Shown: piece after piece, positions 1 to 11,104 of the stretch
Layout: every line of letters begins with the position of its first letter
Position numbering within the stretch: position 1 is the stretch's first letter
Origin: Dendrolimus kikuchii
Taxonomy: Eukaryota > Arthropoda > Insecta > Lepidoptera > Lasiocampidae
Reading direction: 5' to 3'
NCBI GenBank assembly: GCA_019925095.2
Contig: CM034407.1
Location: 2,086,210-2,150,209 of the forward strand
DNA length: 64,000 nucleotides
Made by a program: the position numbers and the translations under genes
The notes under the pieces: model-generated
Seen by the model: the letters and a program-made list of their open reading frames with translations, nothing else
Told to the model about the DNA's origin: nothing
Databases searched by the model: none

Positions 1-321
1 ATTAAAGTAAGGTCGGAAAGCTTTAAAGAACCGCCCCCAGCTAGTATGAGCACTCTAGCACCCGAATTTAGTTATCAGTCTTCAAAGCACAAGAACTTAA
101 GTCACCAAAATACGTCCTCAAATGCACAAAAGCGATTCGAATATCAACAAAATGAATCTTATAAAATAGCTACAATCAAAAAGAAACCATTTTGTTTTCG
201 GTGCCGCGTTGACACTCACACTATGAGAGACTGTACAGCAGAGCGTTCAATATTTTGTTTTAAATGTGGTAAGAAAGATGTTCGTATTCCTGATTGTCCT
301 GTTTGTAATCCAAAAAACTAG
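1..321 (+). pseudogene. Ty3/gypsy gag C-terminal part (zinc knuckles), partial
   Basis: The frame is open from the first base of the window, so the capsid part lies upstream. The visible part ends in a nucleocapsid-like region. One perfect CX2CX4HX4C zinc knuckle (C-FR-C-RVDT-H-TMRD-C) is followed by a second in which the histidine is replaced (C-FK-C-GKKD-V-RIPD-C). Gag knuckles bind the element's RNA during particle assembly. A stop follows at 319-321 and the protease frame resumes in another frame, which fits either a normal gag-pol frame change or decay. The lost histidine in knuckle 2 and the damage downstream favour a dead copy. Confidence 0.75.
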
Positions 322-377
322 TTATTGAAAATTGTAGACCAACCAATTACAGAGATAGCTCGGACTGGAAAGATTGG

Positions 378-1961
378 TTGCTAACAATCAATAATTTATT
401 CTCAAGTTGTTCTATATCTACAATTTTCAACAATAAGCCGAGTAATGATCCTCGTCCTTATGTCAAAGTTCAAATAAATAATGACCTATTCTTACATGGT
501 CTTTTGGATTCCGGTTCTGCTGTTTCTATCTTAGGTCAAAATAGCCATAAACACTTCCTAAAATATGGTATGCTCTTGTGTACAGATGAACTTATTACAG
601 TCACTGCTGCGGGTGGACAAAAGATAATGTCCGTTGGTTATGTCCTGCTACCCATAACTTTCGAAGATCAATTTTTCTTATTAAAAACACACGCCATTCC
701 AGAAATCGAAACTACTCTAATTTTAGGAATAGATTTTTGGAAAAAGTTTAACCTTTGTCCAAAATACCTTTGTAAAAAAGAAAATTTACATGAAATTGAC
801 CCTGGTCTTTCAGAAATTTTAAATTCTCCTTATTCTTACTTATATGACTATGATAATTTAAGCGATATCCAAAAAGCTGTGGCTGATAAAATTGTAAACA
901 AATTTAAAGATATCTCATTTGCGGAAAAAGGGTTAGGTAGGACTAATCTTATTAAACATCGCATTAATACAGAGGACGCCGAACCTATACGACAACGATA
1001 CTATCGCATGTCACCTGAGAAGCAGCGCATTGTCACGGAGCAAATTGATGAGATGCTTGCTTTGGATGTAATTGAGCCTTGTAAAAGCCCGTGGTCTTCT
1101 CCTGTACTGGTAGTAGGCAAAAAGGACGGAAATCCACGGTTTTGTTTAGACAGCCGAAAGCTCAACTCTGTCACGAAAAAGGATGCGTACAGTCTGCCAT
1201 ACGTATCTGAGATTTTGGATAATCTAAAGGATGCTCGATACTTGTCTAGTATAGATTTGTCTAAAGCTTTTTGGCAAATCTTAATCGAAGAACCAGACCG
1301 GGAGAAAACGGCATTCTATGTTCCTGGTCGTGGTACTTTTATGTTTAAGGTTACTCCATTTGGTCTTACTAATGCCCCGGCAACACAACAAAGACTAGTT
1401 GATATTTTGTTTGGACCTGAGTTTGAATTAAAAGTTTTTGCATACCTTGATGATATTATTGTTATTAGTAAAGACTTTGATGAACACGTAGCTTTGCTTG
1501 AACAAGTTCTCGACAAATTACGCTCAGCAAAACTTACTGTCAATCTCGATAAATGTCAATTTTTTAGAAGCAATTTACGTTACCTTGGCTATGTCGTCGA
1601 TGCTCAAGGATTGCGTACCGATCCTGAGAAGGTTCAGGCTATTCTTGGCTTTCCAACACCTTCTAGTAGAAAAGAAGTAAAACGTTTTTTAGGGACTGCT
1701 TCTTGGTATAGACGTTTTATTCCTCATTTTAGTACAATTGCTGGGCCTCTAAACAAACTTACCTCTAATAAAAAGAATGCTCCTCCGTTCCAATGGACTG
1801 GCGAAGCTGATAAAGCATTCCTTGAGCTTAAATCTAAGCTGATACAGGCACCCGTTCTAGCCTGCCCCGATTTTAATTATCCATTTGACGTACACACTGA
1901 CGCTAGTAGCTTTGGTATAGGTGCTATGTTAGCTCAGACTATAAACGGTAGCATCCTATAG
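378..1961 (+). pseudogene. Ty3/gypsy pol, first part: protease, reverse transcriptase, start of RNase H
   Basis: An aspartic protease comes first, with the active-site motif LLDSGSAVSILG (about residues 42-53). The reverse transcriptase (about residues 190-370) shows the finger motif SPWSSPVLVVGKKDG, the SSIDLSKAFWQI block, PFGLTNAPA and the catalytic FAYLDDII (YLDD). The RNase H begins with FDVHTDASSFGIGA and is then cut by a stop at 1959-1961. The first codon of the open frame is TTG at 378, so it is not a normal start; in the intact element pol would be expressed as a fusion. RT order before integrase places it in Ty3/gypsy (Metaviridae), not Copia or Bel/Pao. RNase H continues in another frame from 1967, so a small indel near 1945-1965 disables this copy. 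Confidence 0.9.
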
Positions 1962-1966
1962 CTTAT

Positions 1967-3523
1967 ATGAGCCGTTCATTAACTAAGCCTGAGAAGAATT
2001 ATAGTACAACGGAGAGAGAAGCCCTTTCTGTACTTTGTGCTCTTGAACATTGGCGCTGTTATTTGGAAAGTGATAAAACTTTTTTCGTTTATACTGATCA
2101 TTCTTCTCTGAAATGGTTTCTATCATTATCTAATCCAACCGGTCGCCTCGCCAGATGGGGCGTACGTCTCTCTTCGTTTAAGTTTGAGATAAGACATCGA
2201 CGTGGGAGAGATAATGTAATTCCAGATGCACTTTCAAGAAGTGTACCTGTAAACACTATTGTTGACAATACTTCTGTAGTCCACAATCCTAATACTCAAG
2301 ATAAGTGGTATCTTAAAATTTTTAAAGGCTGTATAGAATCTCCAATTAGTTATCCTAATTACAAAGTGGATAATGGTATTTTATTCAGGTATATGAAAAG
2401 CAACAATATTCTTACTTCGGAGTTTGCATGGAAAGAAGTTATACCGAAAGAGAAGCGAAAAGATATTCTCGAAAAATGTCATTCCCAACCAATTGCTGGG
2501 CATTTTGGTGTGTTTAAGACATATAAGCGTTTGGCACTTCAATATTATTGGCCTGGTATTTATTCGGATGTGACCAAATTTATATCACAGTGTGACATAT
2601 GTCTTGCATATAAACATCCAACTCATACTGTTCTTGGTAAAATGGGTAGACCAAAAGATATTGCACGCCCCTTTCAAGCTCTCTCAATTGACTTGGTTGG
2701 TCCGCTACCTTCCTCTAGAAAACAGAATCAGTATATTTTTGTCGTCACATGTTGCTTTTCCAAATACTGTCTTCTCTTCCCCCTCCGCCGTGCTACCTCA
2801 GACTTAGTGTGTAAACACTTAGAGAATGACGTTTTTCTTGTTCATGGGATTCCACAAACTTTATTCTTAGATAATGGCAGTCAGTTTATAAGTCGAGATT
2901 TGGATAAGCTATTCAAAAAATACAAAATTCCCAACGTTAATTTTACTCCTAAGTATACCCCTCAAATTAATACTGTGGAGAGGTATAATAAGACTATTAT
3001 TACTGCCATATCAACATTTGTTAATGACGACCATAGGACATGGGATGTTAATTTACCTCAAATACAGTTTGCTATTAACAATTCAGTAAATGAAAGTACT
3101 GGTTACACTCCAGTATTCCTAGTGCACGGTAGAGAATTAGTGACTTGTGGTTCGCCCTATTTAGAAATTCCTGATTTGGGCAATCTTGTATTTCAAAAAC
3201 GCGATGTTTATGCTGAAAATTTAGGTCAATTATCTAATGTCTTCGACAAGGTCCAAGCTTCACTATGGCATGCTCACAATAAGAATAGCCAGCACTACAA
3301 TTTGCGTCGTAAAGCTGTAGAATTCAACGTAGGCGATATAGTTTGGAAACGTTGTTACTTTCAAAGTGACAAAGACGCGCACTTCACTAAAAAATTAGCT
3401 CCGAAGTTCCAAAAATGTCGAGTGAAATTAAAACGATCACCCTTGGTCTACGTACTCGAAGACATAAATGGTCGTGACTTGGGTGTCTGGCATATAAAAG
3501 ATCTAAAACTAGTTAAATATTAA
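1967..3523 (+). pseudogene. Ty3/gypsy pol, second part: RNase H end and integrase
   Basis: The frame opens with the rest of the RNase H (KNYSTTEREALSVL, then a YTDHSSLKWF block). The integrase has the HHCC zinc-binding region (H...GHFG...CDIC, residues about 170-212). Its DDE core follows: D in LSIDLVGPLP, D in LFLDNGSQF, and E in TPQINTVERYN. The C-terminal DNA-binding part (FNVGDIVWKR...) runs to the stop at 3521-3523. No envelope-like ORF follows before the polypurine tract, so this is an env-less gypsy element. The offset to the preceding frame is the only major lesion seen in the second half, implying fairly recent inactivation. Confidence 0.9.
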
Positions 3524-3617
3524 TACCGTAATTAGAACTTATTTTCGATCCTTGTATATTAATTTATGTTTTATCTTTAATTTTACGAATTTAGCTGGAG
3601 GCAAAATCCTTTCCTAG

Positions 3618-3629
3618 AAAGAGGGGTAA
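3618..3629 (+). other. Polypurine tract of the gypsy element
   Basis: A purine run (aaagaggggtaa) immediately precedes the TGTAAC start of the presumed 3' LTR, about 95 bp after the integrase stop. This is where plus-strand DNA synthesis is primed in LTR retrotransposons. Confidence 0.55.
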
Positions 3630-4297
3630 TGTAACGGAACGTTACAAATATCCCAAATTTTATAAATAATTATTACATTTACGAGTAAACTAATTTAATT
3701 TATTACATTGTTTATCTTGATATATTTAATTTTTTTATTACTATTATTAATTTACACATTTAAGTTAAACATTGAACATATAAAAATCATTATACAATAG
3801 TGAATGCATCCAACTCATTTTGTTTCTGCCGTGTTCGCCGATACCCAATAAGCGATCGACGGCCATCTTACGGTCAACTGAGTCGGCTGTGTCACTTTTA
3901 CTGCGCCCATATTAATATTTTAATATAAACCCAACTAATATTGCTTTAAGTACTCAGTCTAGCATTTATAAATGCAGCAAATATAACTTTTGCAATTTAT
4001 TTTCCCAATTCGGGAACTACCTTTGGGTTTTTTTAATAAGCTTTGCCAGAAAACAAAAGAAGATACCTGAGAGGACTACCAACCTAACTGGAACGCTGCC
4101 TTCTCTGCCTAGAGGAAATTGCCTAGGGGAGTGCGGTATATCAGACTGACTGAAGCGGAGTCTAGCCTAGATGAACCTTTTGTTCTTTTATATATTATTC
4201 GTTTTTCTTCACAGTGCTTGTTGTATATGTTTCAGTAAATTATTAATAAATTATTATTCCTTTTTTTTATATTTTTGTTCACATTTAAACTGTGACA
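3630..4297 (+). repeat. Probable 3' LTR of the gypsy element
   Basis: The segment starts TGTAAC directly after the polypurine tract and ends GTGACA near 4297, giving TG...CA ends with an imperfect short inverted repeat. AT-rich sequence and AATAAA-like motifs near 4240-4260 could serve polyadenylation. The 5' LTR lies outside the window, so the right boundary cannot be confirmed by comparing the two LTRs. Confidence 0.5.
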
Positions 4298-4339
4298 ATT
4301 TGTGGTTTTCAATACAAATGCACAATTCTACGTAAGCGT

Positions 4340-4793
4340 CACAGCACACTAGCTACTTTTAGCATCTCTTTGCGTTCGCTCAATCGCGCGTCATGCTGCA
4401 TCATTCGCGACTTTCTGCGTTCGAACGCGGTATCGGAAACGCGCGTTTTAGCGACTGCTCAGACGCTGAATCGCGTCGGCTGTAGTGTTGTCTATAATTG
4501 TTTTCCGATTTGTAACTTTGATTACTTATGTCTGTGATTTGCAATGATATTGCAGTATTCTGTAATCTGTGGTTTTGTTTACTTACAATTAAAAAATGTT
4601 AAATCGATGCTACCGGCATGCGAATGTGTGCGGAGTGTAGCGTTCAGCTGCTGTGTCGCGCTTCTAAAAAGCGACTCAATCTCCGCGTTTGGCGTTTTTA
4701 AGCGTGCGGTGTGGTGTGTTAGCTCGCCGTATTTAGCTTCTATAAAGCGACTAGTCGCCGATCGTCGATGCTAAAAGTAGCTAGTGTGCTGTG
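4340..4793. mobile_element. MITE with perfect 27-bp terminal inverted repeats
   Basis: Positions 4340-4366 (beginning cacagcacactagctac) and 4767-4793 are exact reverse complements over 27 bp. The 454-bp interior is GC-richer than its surroundings and repeats short motifs such as agcgact on both strands. It has no coding capacity. The CACAG-type end resembles hAT termini, but I cannot find a convincing 8-bp target duplication, so superfamily is open. Confidence 0.75.
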
Positions 4794-4828
4794 GTCCTTA
4801 TTCAATATTCTACAATTATTTTTCACTT

Positions 4829-5147
4829 TTTTTTTTATTTTTATTGTATGAGTTCAGCAGACAGGCAGACGGCCCACTTGATGGAAAGCTGTTACCGTCG
4901 CCTATGGACATTTGCAACACCAAAGGTGCTACAAATGCGCTGCTGCTCTCTTAAAGGAGACTGGAATCTGGTCGCTAATGCCGGAACACAACACAAGGTT
5001 GTTATGGCGGCATACTCTAGACCAGGGGTGGTCGCCATCCAGTCGAGCAAATGCCCTACCACCTGGCTGTGGGTTGTTTAGTCGCCTCTTACGACAGGCC
5101 GCCGGGCCGCAGGAAATTGTATTCTTCCTCCGTTCCTGCACGGATAA
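4829..5147 (-). mobile_element. SINE-like repeat family A, full length
   Basis: On the minus strand it runs from atccgtgcaggaacggag (5' end) to ctgctgaactc...caat followed by a poly-A tail (the T-run at 4829-4841). The ~310-bp body is non-coding; frames on both strands give the apparent small ORFs seen in every copy. The 5' part of the shared 3' module (ccaggtggtag ... ctaccacccctgg) can fold as a hairpin. No clear tRNA-like head with A and B boxes is visible, so it may be a SINE of other origin. The TGCAGGA near the 5' end is inverted as TCCTGCA near the 3' end. Confidence 0.8.
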
Positions 5148-6070
5148 AAATCACTTTCAATCAGTATTAATTTATTATTTTAAAATAAAAGGGCACTGCA
5201 AACAAATCACTCTTCAGGTTGCCGCCAAAAAATACGGAGCAAACTTAACCAAACGAACGAAATTTCAAACGACAAGTTGACATTGACCAACTAAAATTAG
5301 CTAGCATTAAAGCTTAATTTCGTGCTTGTTCCAAAAAATGGATCGCAGCGTGATACCGAACACTTTGTCTGTTTTACCGACGGCATAAATACACTTTGCT
5401 AAATAACATGGAAGACCACCTTATGCAAGACATCTTAAATAAGTTTTGTGTAAAACGTATTTAAGTAGTTTAATATGATTAAATAAATTTTATTTAAAGG
5501 CGATCGTTATGCAAGCGGCCCTAAAAGTAATAAATAAAGCACAGTAAAAAACAAGAGAAACAACCACAAAGTACCAGAAGAAATGCAGCTCAGCAAAAAT
5601 GTCGATCTGTTAGACCAATGCTAAACTTCTGCTTGACCCTAGAGCGACGTCACGGCAAACTATACATTATGTTATTAATAAATAATTATATTGTTGTAAT
5701 AAAGACAAATATTAATACTGAGTTATAACTGTTGTGTGTGAACTCAGTTTAATACTATATTATACTGAATTCAATAAATTTACAAATATTTATAAGATAA
5801 AATTCATATACAACACATATACATATAATAAATTTAATGATATTATACACAACAAATTATTCGATAAACAAAGTAAATAAATAAAAAACAGCCTTAAAGC
5901 AATGCCAGAATTATATAATGCTGGTGTCGTGTCTTTGGCCCGCCTGTGATTTTTGGTGGTCAACAAGAAACTTGTTGAGTTTGACCCTAAACCCTTGAAC
6001 TGACTGCAGGTTTCTTTTGGTGGGGGAATGTTGTTCCAACATTTTGAAGCAGCATATTTAAAATACCTTT
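5148..6070. other. Non-coding AT-rich interval with a MITE remnant
   Basis: No credible coding exon. 5440-5521 (gtgtaaaacgtatttaa ... atgcaagcggccct) matches the right half of the Harbinger-type MITE at 45793-45999, so this is a truncated copy. The rest is simple AT-rich sequence. Confidence 0.6.
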
Positions 6071-6502
6071 AACAATAAAACTTATACACATACTCAAACC
6101 TACGCGCACTACCATCGCATTGCATTACACGCACATGTCACAAACAAACCAAGACGCACAAAGAGCCTAAAAATTAATAACCCAGGCACAGAAAAGAAAA
6201 AAACAACACACATGGCACTAGATACGACTATATATAAGTATAGATATAAGGCCAACACTGCACATGCACTTCCTCACAACACCAGCATGTAACAGATACA
6301 CTCTACATTAGTATAAGTTTAGTATTAAAATTAGAATAAATTAATATAATAAGTTATTCTTAAGGTACACCACAACATAAAAATTACTAAATTAATGTCA
6401 CACATAGTAACAAAAATAAACAATAAGCGCGTATGGAGTCTAAAATTTTTCATAGAAATTAAGTAGTAAAAAAGGGTACGGAACTCGAGTCCGTAGAGAT
6501 AA
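6071..6502 (+). repeat. Dispersed repeat R3, copy 1
   Basis: About 430 bp nearly identical to 54969-55396 (same orientation) and to 11829-12131 on the other strand. It starts aacaataaaacttataca and ends cggaactcgagtccgtagag. Ends show no obvious TIR or poly-A, and I cannot assign the class. Confidence 0.75.
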
Positions 6503-6519
6503 TAAAAAAAAGCTACCTT

Positions 6520-6691
6520 TGAAAGAGGCTGAGGAGTGCCGCTGCATCAAGAGCTGTACAGCACACTTCCTTGTCCCGATCGACCTGCGACTTGACATCC
6601 AAGTTAATTTGTCGTACAGGTACGAAGGCAATCTGTGCTTGATTACTCCAAAAAGGAGACAACCTTGATGTAACTTGCGGCGATGCGTCAT
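6520..6691 (-). pseudogene. LINE reverse-transcriptase C-terminal fragment
   Basis: Minus-strand translation contains LPSYLYDKLTWMSSRRSIGTR followed by QLLMQRHSSASFKGSF. This matches the C-terminal end typical of insect jockey/CR1-like LINE ORF2 proteins (a basic stretch followed by a short W/F-rich tail). The fragment abuts repeat R3 and has no upstream RT domain. Confidence 0.55.
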
Positions 6692-7092
6692 CTTTAATAT
6701 TGAATGTTTATTAAGATATGGTTTTACATGACCTCTTAGGTAGGTTCAAACAAATGCATTCAGTATAGCAATACATAGGTATGTGTGATACAAGTTCATT
6801 AGTTATTGTCGAGTTAAATAGGATTATAAAGTTTAAACAATGTTATGCTAGTCGTGGGGGATCTAATTTTATAACTTTATTAAATTTTGAATTTTTTATC
6901 TCTGTTGTTAGCATAGTTTTGGCTATCTAATAAATTATTGAACATAATAAACTTTGGGGTGAAGTTTTAATTAAACGTGTTAACACGTTACGATGGCAAA
7001 GAACCCGCTGTGAGTGAGATCTTAATCAAATATAGTTTATAATATTATAATGAAAGATATATCAATAATATATAAGAATAGGAATGTTTATT
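6692..7092. other. Non-coding AT-rich interval
   Basis: I see no gene, repeat match or structured element here beyond short A/T runs. Confidence 0.5.
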
Positions 7093-7669
7093 AAAACTAC
7101 GTTTTAACGGTTTTAAGCGCGGTAATTTATTTGATTTTTATTATCGGATCGGAAGATGGTTGGCATGTACCACCTGTTTGGGACCCGATCATCAAAACTA
7201 TTAAGACCCAAACCCAGCAGAAACCAACTGCCGGACCTCAAGACACTGTGAGCTCTTTCTGCGTGCAACGGAACACAAACCAACTTGATTGATAATTTTT
7301 TATTTTTCCTCCCACCCATTTTAATATTATATAAAATATTAGAGCTAGGCATGTTTGCTGAAGAGTTTCTTGCGCCGCTTCTTCTCTTCAAGCCACAACA
7401 TGTTGCGAAGCGGTGGTAAATTAGATTAGGCTCCCATAGAGTAAATAATAACCATAAACAAAATTAAAACTAAATAATTAAAATTAACAAGTTGGCAGTA
7501 GACTAAATAAAATTTTAACAATACTCATTGCCACTTCTTTGTCTTCCGTGATCACTGTGATGTGATGTGACGTGCTCTTTGTCTTTCGGCTACTTTTCAG
7601 TGGCCGAAACGTCGGAATAATAAAAATCAAATAAATCACCGCGCTTAAAACCGTTAAAACCTAGTTTTA
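7093..7669. mobile_element. Foldback/MITE-like element with ~52-bp inverted ends
   Basis: 7093-7144 and 7618-7669 are inverted repeats with about two mismatches (core ttttaacggttttaagcgcg). The right arm is preceded by a hairpin-forming stretch around cttttcagtggccgaaacg. The interior carries a piece of a LINE 3' tail (7350-7402). A smaller relative lies at 8044-8180. Confidence 0.65.
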
Positions 7670-7736
7670 TTACCTATGTAAACTAGTCGCGAAAACTTAA
7701 GAAAATATTAATAGAAATTTAATTTATTTTCTGGTG

Positions 7737-7972
7737 TTCAGAGTTCAGCAGACGGACAGTCGGTCTATCTGATGGAAAACGGTTACCATCGCCTATGGAC
7801 ATTTGTAACACCAAAAGGGACTTGAACCTGGCCACTAATTCCGGAACACAACTCAAGGTTGTTATGGCGGCATACTCTAGACCAGGGGTGGTAGCCATCC
7901 AGGCGGGCAAATACTCTACCACTTGGCTGTGGGTGGTTTTATCGCGTTTTACGACAATTCGCCCGCAAAAAA
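7737..7972 (-). mobile_element. SINE-like family A, diverged copy
   Basis: The order of blocks is as in other family A copies (cagcagacgg, ggttaccatcgcctatgg, gaacctggccactaattccgg, accaggggtggtagccatcc), but a central block is missing near 7815 and many substitutions are present. It is one of the older copies. Confidence 0.7.
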
Positions 7973-8043
7973 CAAATTTTTTTATTTTTTATTTTTAACA
8001 AGTTTTTATTAGTATTTTCTTCAGTTTTCACATACTTAAAGAT

Positions 8044-8180
8044 AAGTTTTAACGGTTTTAAGTATGACATTTTATTTGATTTTTATTTCGACGTTTCGGC
8101 CACTTTTCAGTAACTGTGATCACGGAAAAATGTCAAATAGAATTCTGCGCTTAGATCGGTTAAAACGTTGTTGTAATTAT
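8044..8180. mobile_element. Deleted relative of the 7093-7669 foldback element
   Basis: It begins ttttaacggttttaag like the left arm at 7093 and ends in a degenerate right arm (gcgcttagatcggttaaaacg). Between them is gacgtttcggccacttttcag, in inverted orientation to the same motif of the larger copy. Confidence 0.55.
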
Positions 8181-8555
8181 GCTCTTATTAGATTGTAAAA
8201 GTTACAGCATTTTAGGTATTACAGAGGTTCGTGTGGCAGCTCTAAAAGATATATTTAATTAAACAATTAAGATTTTCAACATGAATACGTTTCTTGGTTT
8301 AAAACAATTAATATTCTAAAATTATTTTTAATCTTTAATCCTTATTTTTTTTAAAACAGTATCCTTTAAATTCCCGACCAAAAACACGGGCCCATGCAGT
8401 GATAGCGACCGGCGAGTACAAGAGCGTACTCGTAACTGTTGAAATGGATAAGATTATAAATATCAATATTACATTCATAATAAAACTATTCATTTTTCTC
8501 ATCACCACACATTTACAAAGAAACTTGACTGAGATTGATGCCTAAAGTAATATTT
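8181..8555. other. Non-coding interval
   Basis: AT-rich with a GC-richer patch at 8385-8445. No coding frame or recognised repeat. Confidence 0.5.
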
Positions 8556-8556
8556 C

Positions 8557-8776
8557 CAGGTGGTAGGGCATTTGTCCGACTGGATGGCTACCACCCCTGG
8601 TCTAAAGTATGTCGCCATAACAACCTTGAGTTGTGTTCCGGCATTAGTGACCAGGTTCCAGTTTCCCTTAAGAGAGCAGCAGCGCATTTGTAGCACCTTT
8701 GGTGTTGCAAATGTCCATAGGCGATGGTAACCGCTTTTCATCAAGTGGGCCATTTGCCTGTCTGCTGATGTCCTGC
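8557..8776 (+). mobile_element. SINE-like family A, short form
   Basis: Starts at ccaggtggtagggcatttg, lacking the ~85-bp 5' module of full-length copies, and ends in poly-A near 8776-8787. The same 5' boundary recurs at 38370, 47405 and 53869. Confidence 0.75.
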
Positions 8777-9026
8777 AAAAAAAAATAATAATATAATAGT
8801 TCACCACTTCGCCAGAGCTCCATCCCATGGCGACCAACAAGTGATTCTTATGCTTAACTTAAGGATACTAACAAAAAAATATTAAAAAGATAAGTTTATG
8901 TGTTGCATGAGTGTTTTGTATAATTAAGTGTATGGGTGAAGTAATCTTAATGTGTATTTAGTGATGTATGTAGTATTATGTAAATCAAAAAACTTTTTTA
9001 AGCCTTAAGCAGGGATGTTACGAGAC

Positions 9027-9246
9027 TCCTTATTTTTATTGCATGAGTTCAGCAGACAGGCAGACGGCCCACTTGATGAAAAGCTGTTACCATCGCCTAT
9101 GGACATTTGCAACAGCAAAGGTGCTACAAATGCGCTGCTGCTCTCTTAAGGGAGACTGGAACCTGGTCACTAATGCCGGAACACAACTCAAGGTTATTAT
9201 GGCGACATACTCTAGACCAGGGGTGGTAGTCATCCAGTCGGGCAAA
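9027..9246 (-). mobile_element. SINE-like family A, 5'-truncated
   Basis: Tail side at 9027-9042, body to gggcaaat at 9246, where homology stops inside the hairpin region. Confidence 0.75.
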
Positions 9247-9634
9247 TTACCAAAACTATCGGATATTGGAAATAACAGTCTGTCCGAAACCATGACTGAA
9301 TCTGATGTTCTGCGGCTTGTACACTCTCCTCGAGGCATCTTGAGGCATGACGCGTGCGAGAGTGTACATGGTCCACTAGCTTCATCTCGAGTCTCGAGTG
9401 AGAGTGTCGCTTACCCTCGCGAAGCGACGCGAGTGCATCACTGTACATTCTCGCGTCATTCAGTGTGGTGCAAGCTTTCTAACCACGCAGACGTTTGATA
9501 TTTGGCTTGATCACTATGTGGAATAACTATGATGAGCTTAATTTTTGTATGATACTGTTACCGTACACCCGTACGTACGTACTTAGGATTGGAAGGAAAC
9601 GCACGTTTCTTAAATAAACGCTTTTATTAACTTA
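9247..9634. other. Unassigned GC-rich interval
   Basis: 9290-9490 is unusually GC-rich with several CG and short inverted motifs (ctcgagtctcgag; tcgcgaagcgacgcga). The plus frame is open only by read-through from the SINE. No domain is recognised. Confidence 0.4.
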
Positions 9635-9874
9635 CTAGCATTGTCTGCGACGTCGTCCGCGTGAAATTTGTTTTCAAAACCCCCCGATTTTGAAACAGTC
9701 TTCATTGGTGCTCCGCTTCTATTAGTCTAAGCGTAATGCTATATAGCCTATAACCTTCCACAATAAATAGGCTATCTACCACTAAAAGAATTTTTCAAAT
9801 CAGATCAGTAGTTCCTGAGATTAGCGCGTTCAAACAAACAAACTCTTCAGCTTTATATATTAGTAAGTATAAGA
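9635..9874 (-). mobile_element. Non-autonomous Helitron (family with TCTTATAC 5' end)
   Basis: On the minus strand it begins TCTTATACTTACTAATATAT, continues through aaagctgaagagtttgtttg and ends CTAG at 9635-9638, flanked by A at the 5' side and T at the 3' side. Helitrons insert between A and T, start with TC and end with a hairpin plus CTRR. Similar copies lie at 15327, 41240, 47583, 53530 and 61317. Confidence 0.65.
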
Positions 9875-10614
9875 TATAGCCGTATGTGATTCTTCTCTGC
9901 AGGGTTGCCCCTAGATGCACAACTGACGACGCACTGTCCCGACGATGAGATGTCTCACTCACAATACCGTCGCCGATATTGCGTAGACCATCTCCTGCTA
10001 CTGCAGTGCTCATCTCCGAATTTAACGCGGGTAGCTCGCTTCGGGATCTCTTAACTTCACTGCACTCCTCCTATACTGAATTGCCCACCAAACTTCTCAC
10101 AAAATTAACCACTAAACTCCTCACTCTCTTCTACTTAACTCTTCTTCCAACTCTTGTCTCCTTTTCTGTATTCAATTGAATTCCTCGGTAGGCGCACCTT
10201 ACGCTGCTTACATACCCGGAAGAATCTTCTGAAACCCATAATTTCGATCTTCTTTTCGTTATTCTCTTATTTACTGTCTATCTCTTTCTAAACATCTATC
10301 TATTTATCTCTGTCTTTTCCTTCCTGAACCTTCATAACAGTACAAAATTAGGCAAAAAAAGCTCGAAGAAATTCCCTCAAGTTTCTCGTATTTAAAAGTC
10401 TACAGTCTACATCATTATCAAACGACACACCAAATTACATCGCTTCAGACTTCCAGTACGCTGAATGAGGAGGAAATTAAATAATTTAATATTTTTAGAA
10501 GTTTCTGAGTTATTTGCCTGGTGGAAAGAACGATATTTTATGCAACAAAAGCATGTAACGATGTATATTAAGAAAACCAGAAAATTGCGTGTCTGGTCAT
10601 ACAAAGTTAGGGTT
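9875..10614. other. Non-coding interval, unassigned
   Basis: 9890-10200 is less AT-rich and may be a piece of an unidentified repeat (cytosine-rich plus strand at 10050-10160). No convincing protein domain in any frame. Confidence 0.4.
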
Positions 10615-10927
10615 GTTTTTTTTTATTGCAGGAGTTCAGCAGACAGGCAGACGGCCCACTTGATGGAAAGCGGTTACCATCGCCTATGGACATTTGTAAC
10701 ACCAAAGGTGTTACAAATGCGCTGCTGCTCTCTTAAGGGAGACTGAAACCTGGTCACTAATGCCGGAACACAACACAAGGTTGTTATGGCGGCATACTCT
10801 AGACCAGGGGTGGTCGCCATCCAGTCGAGCAAATACCCTACCACCTGGCTGTGGGTTGTTTTGTCGCCTCTTACAACAGGCCGCCTGGCCGCAGGAAATT
10901 GTATTCTTTCTCCGTTCCTGCACGGAT
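10615..10927 (-). mobile_element. SINE-like family A, full length
   Basis: Complete from the 5' atccgtgcagg end (10927) to the poly-A tail (T-run 10615-10624). Confidence 0.8.
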
Positions 10928-11085
10928 TAAACAGATTCTGTGACGTAGCAGAGCCATAATGGAATTCCTCTATTTGATCATGGTGTGTACTTCGTGGTCT
11001 ACCGTTCACAATGCTGTCATACATTTGTTTTGTGAATCTACTTTCATCCCTTCTCTCTACACGGTTTAGGCATTCATTCCTATTT
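10928..11085 (-). pseudogene. RTE-like LINE ORF fragment, second subfamily
   Basis: Minus-strand translation gives RFTKQMYDSIVNGRPRSTHH then DQIEEFHYG, paralogous to the MTKQIYNAKVDG...GRPRHTFHDQID block of the RTE copies elsewhere in the window. It is clearly a different subfamily, and only ~50 codons remain before the SINE at 10927. Confidence 0.6.
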
Positions 11086-11104
11086 CAACTCTTGTTATTA
11101 TATA

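Noticed and set aside
4794..4815. attctac as a target duplication of the 4340-4793 MITE
   Set aside because: The two occurrences lie at unequal distances from the TIR ends.
4912..5280. ORFs such as MQERRKNTISCGRAACRKRR and MESGYHRLWTFATPKVLQMR that recur across the window
   Set aside because: They are the two strands of the family A repeat and recur wherever a copy lies, with stops wherever a copy has diverged.
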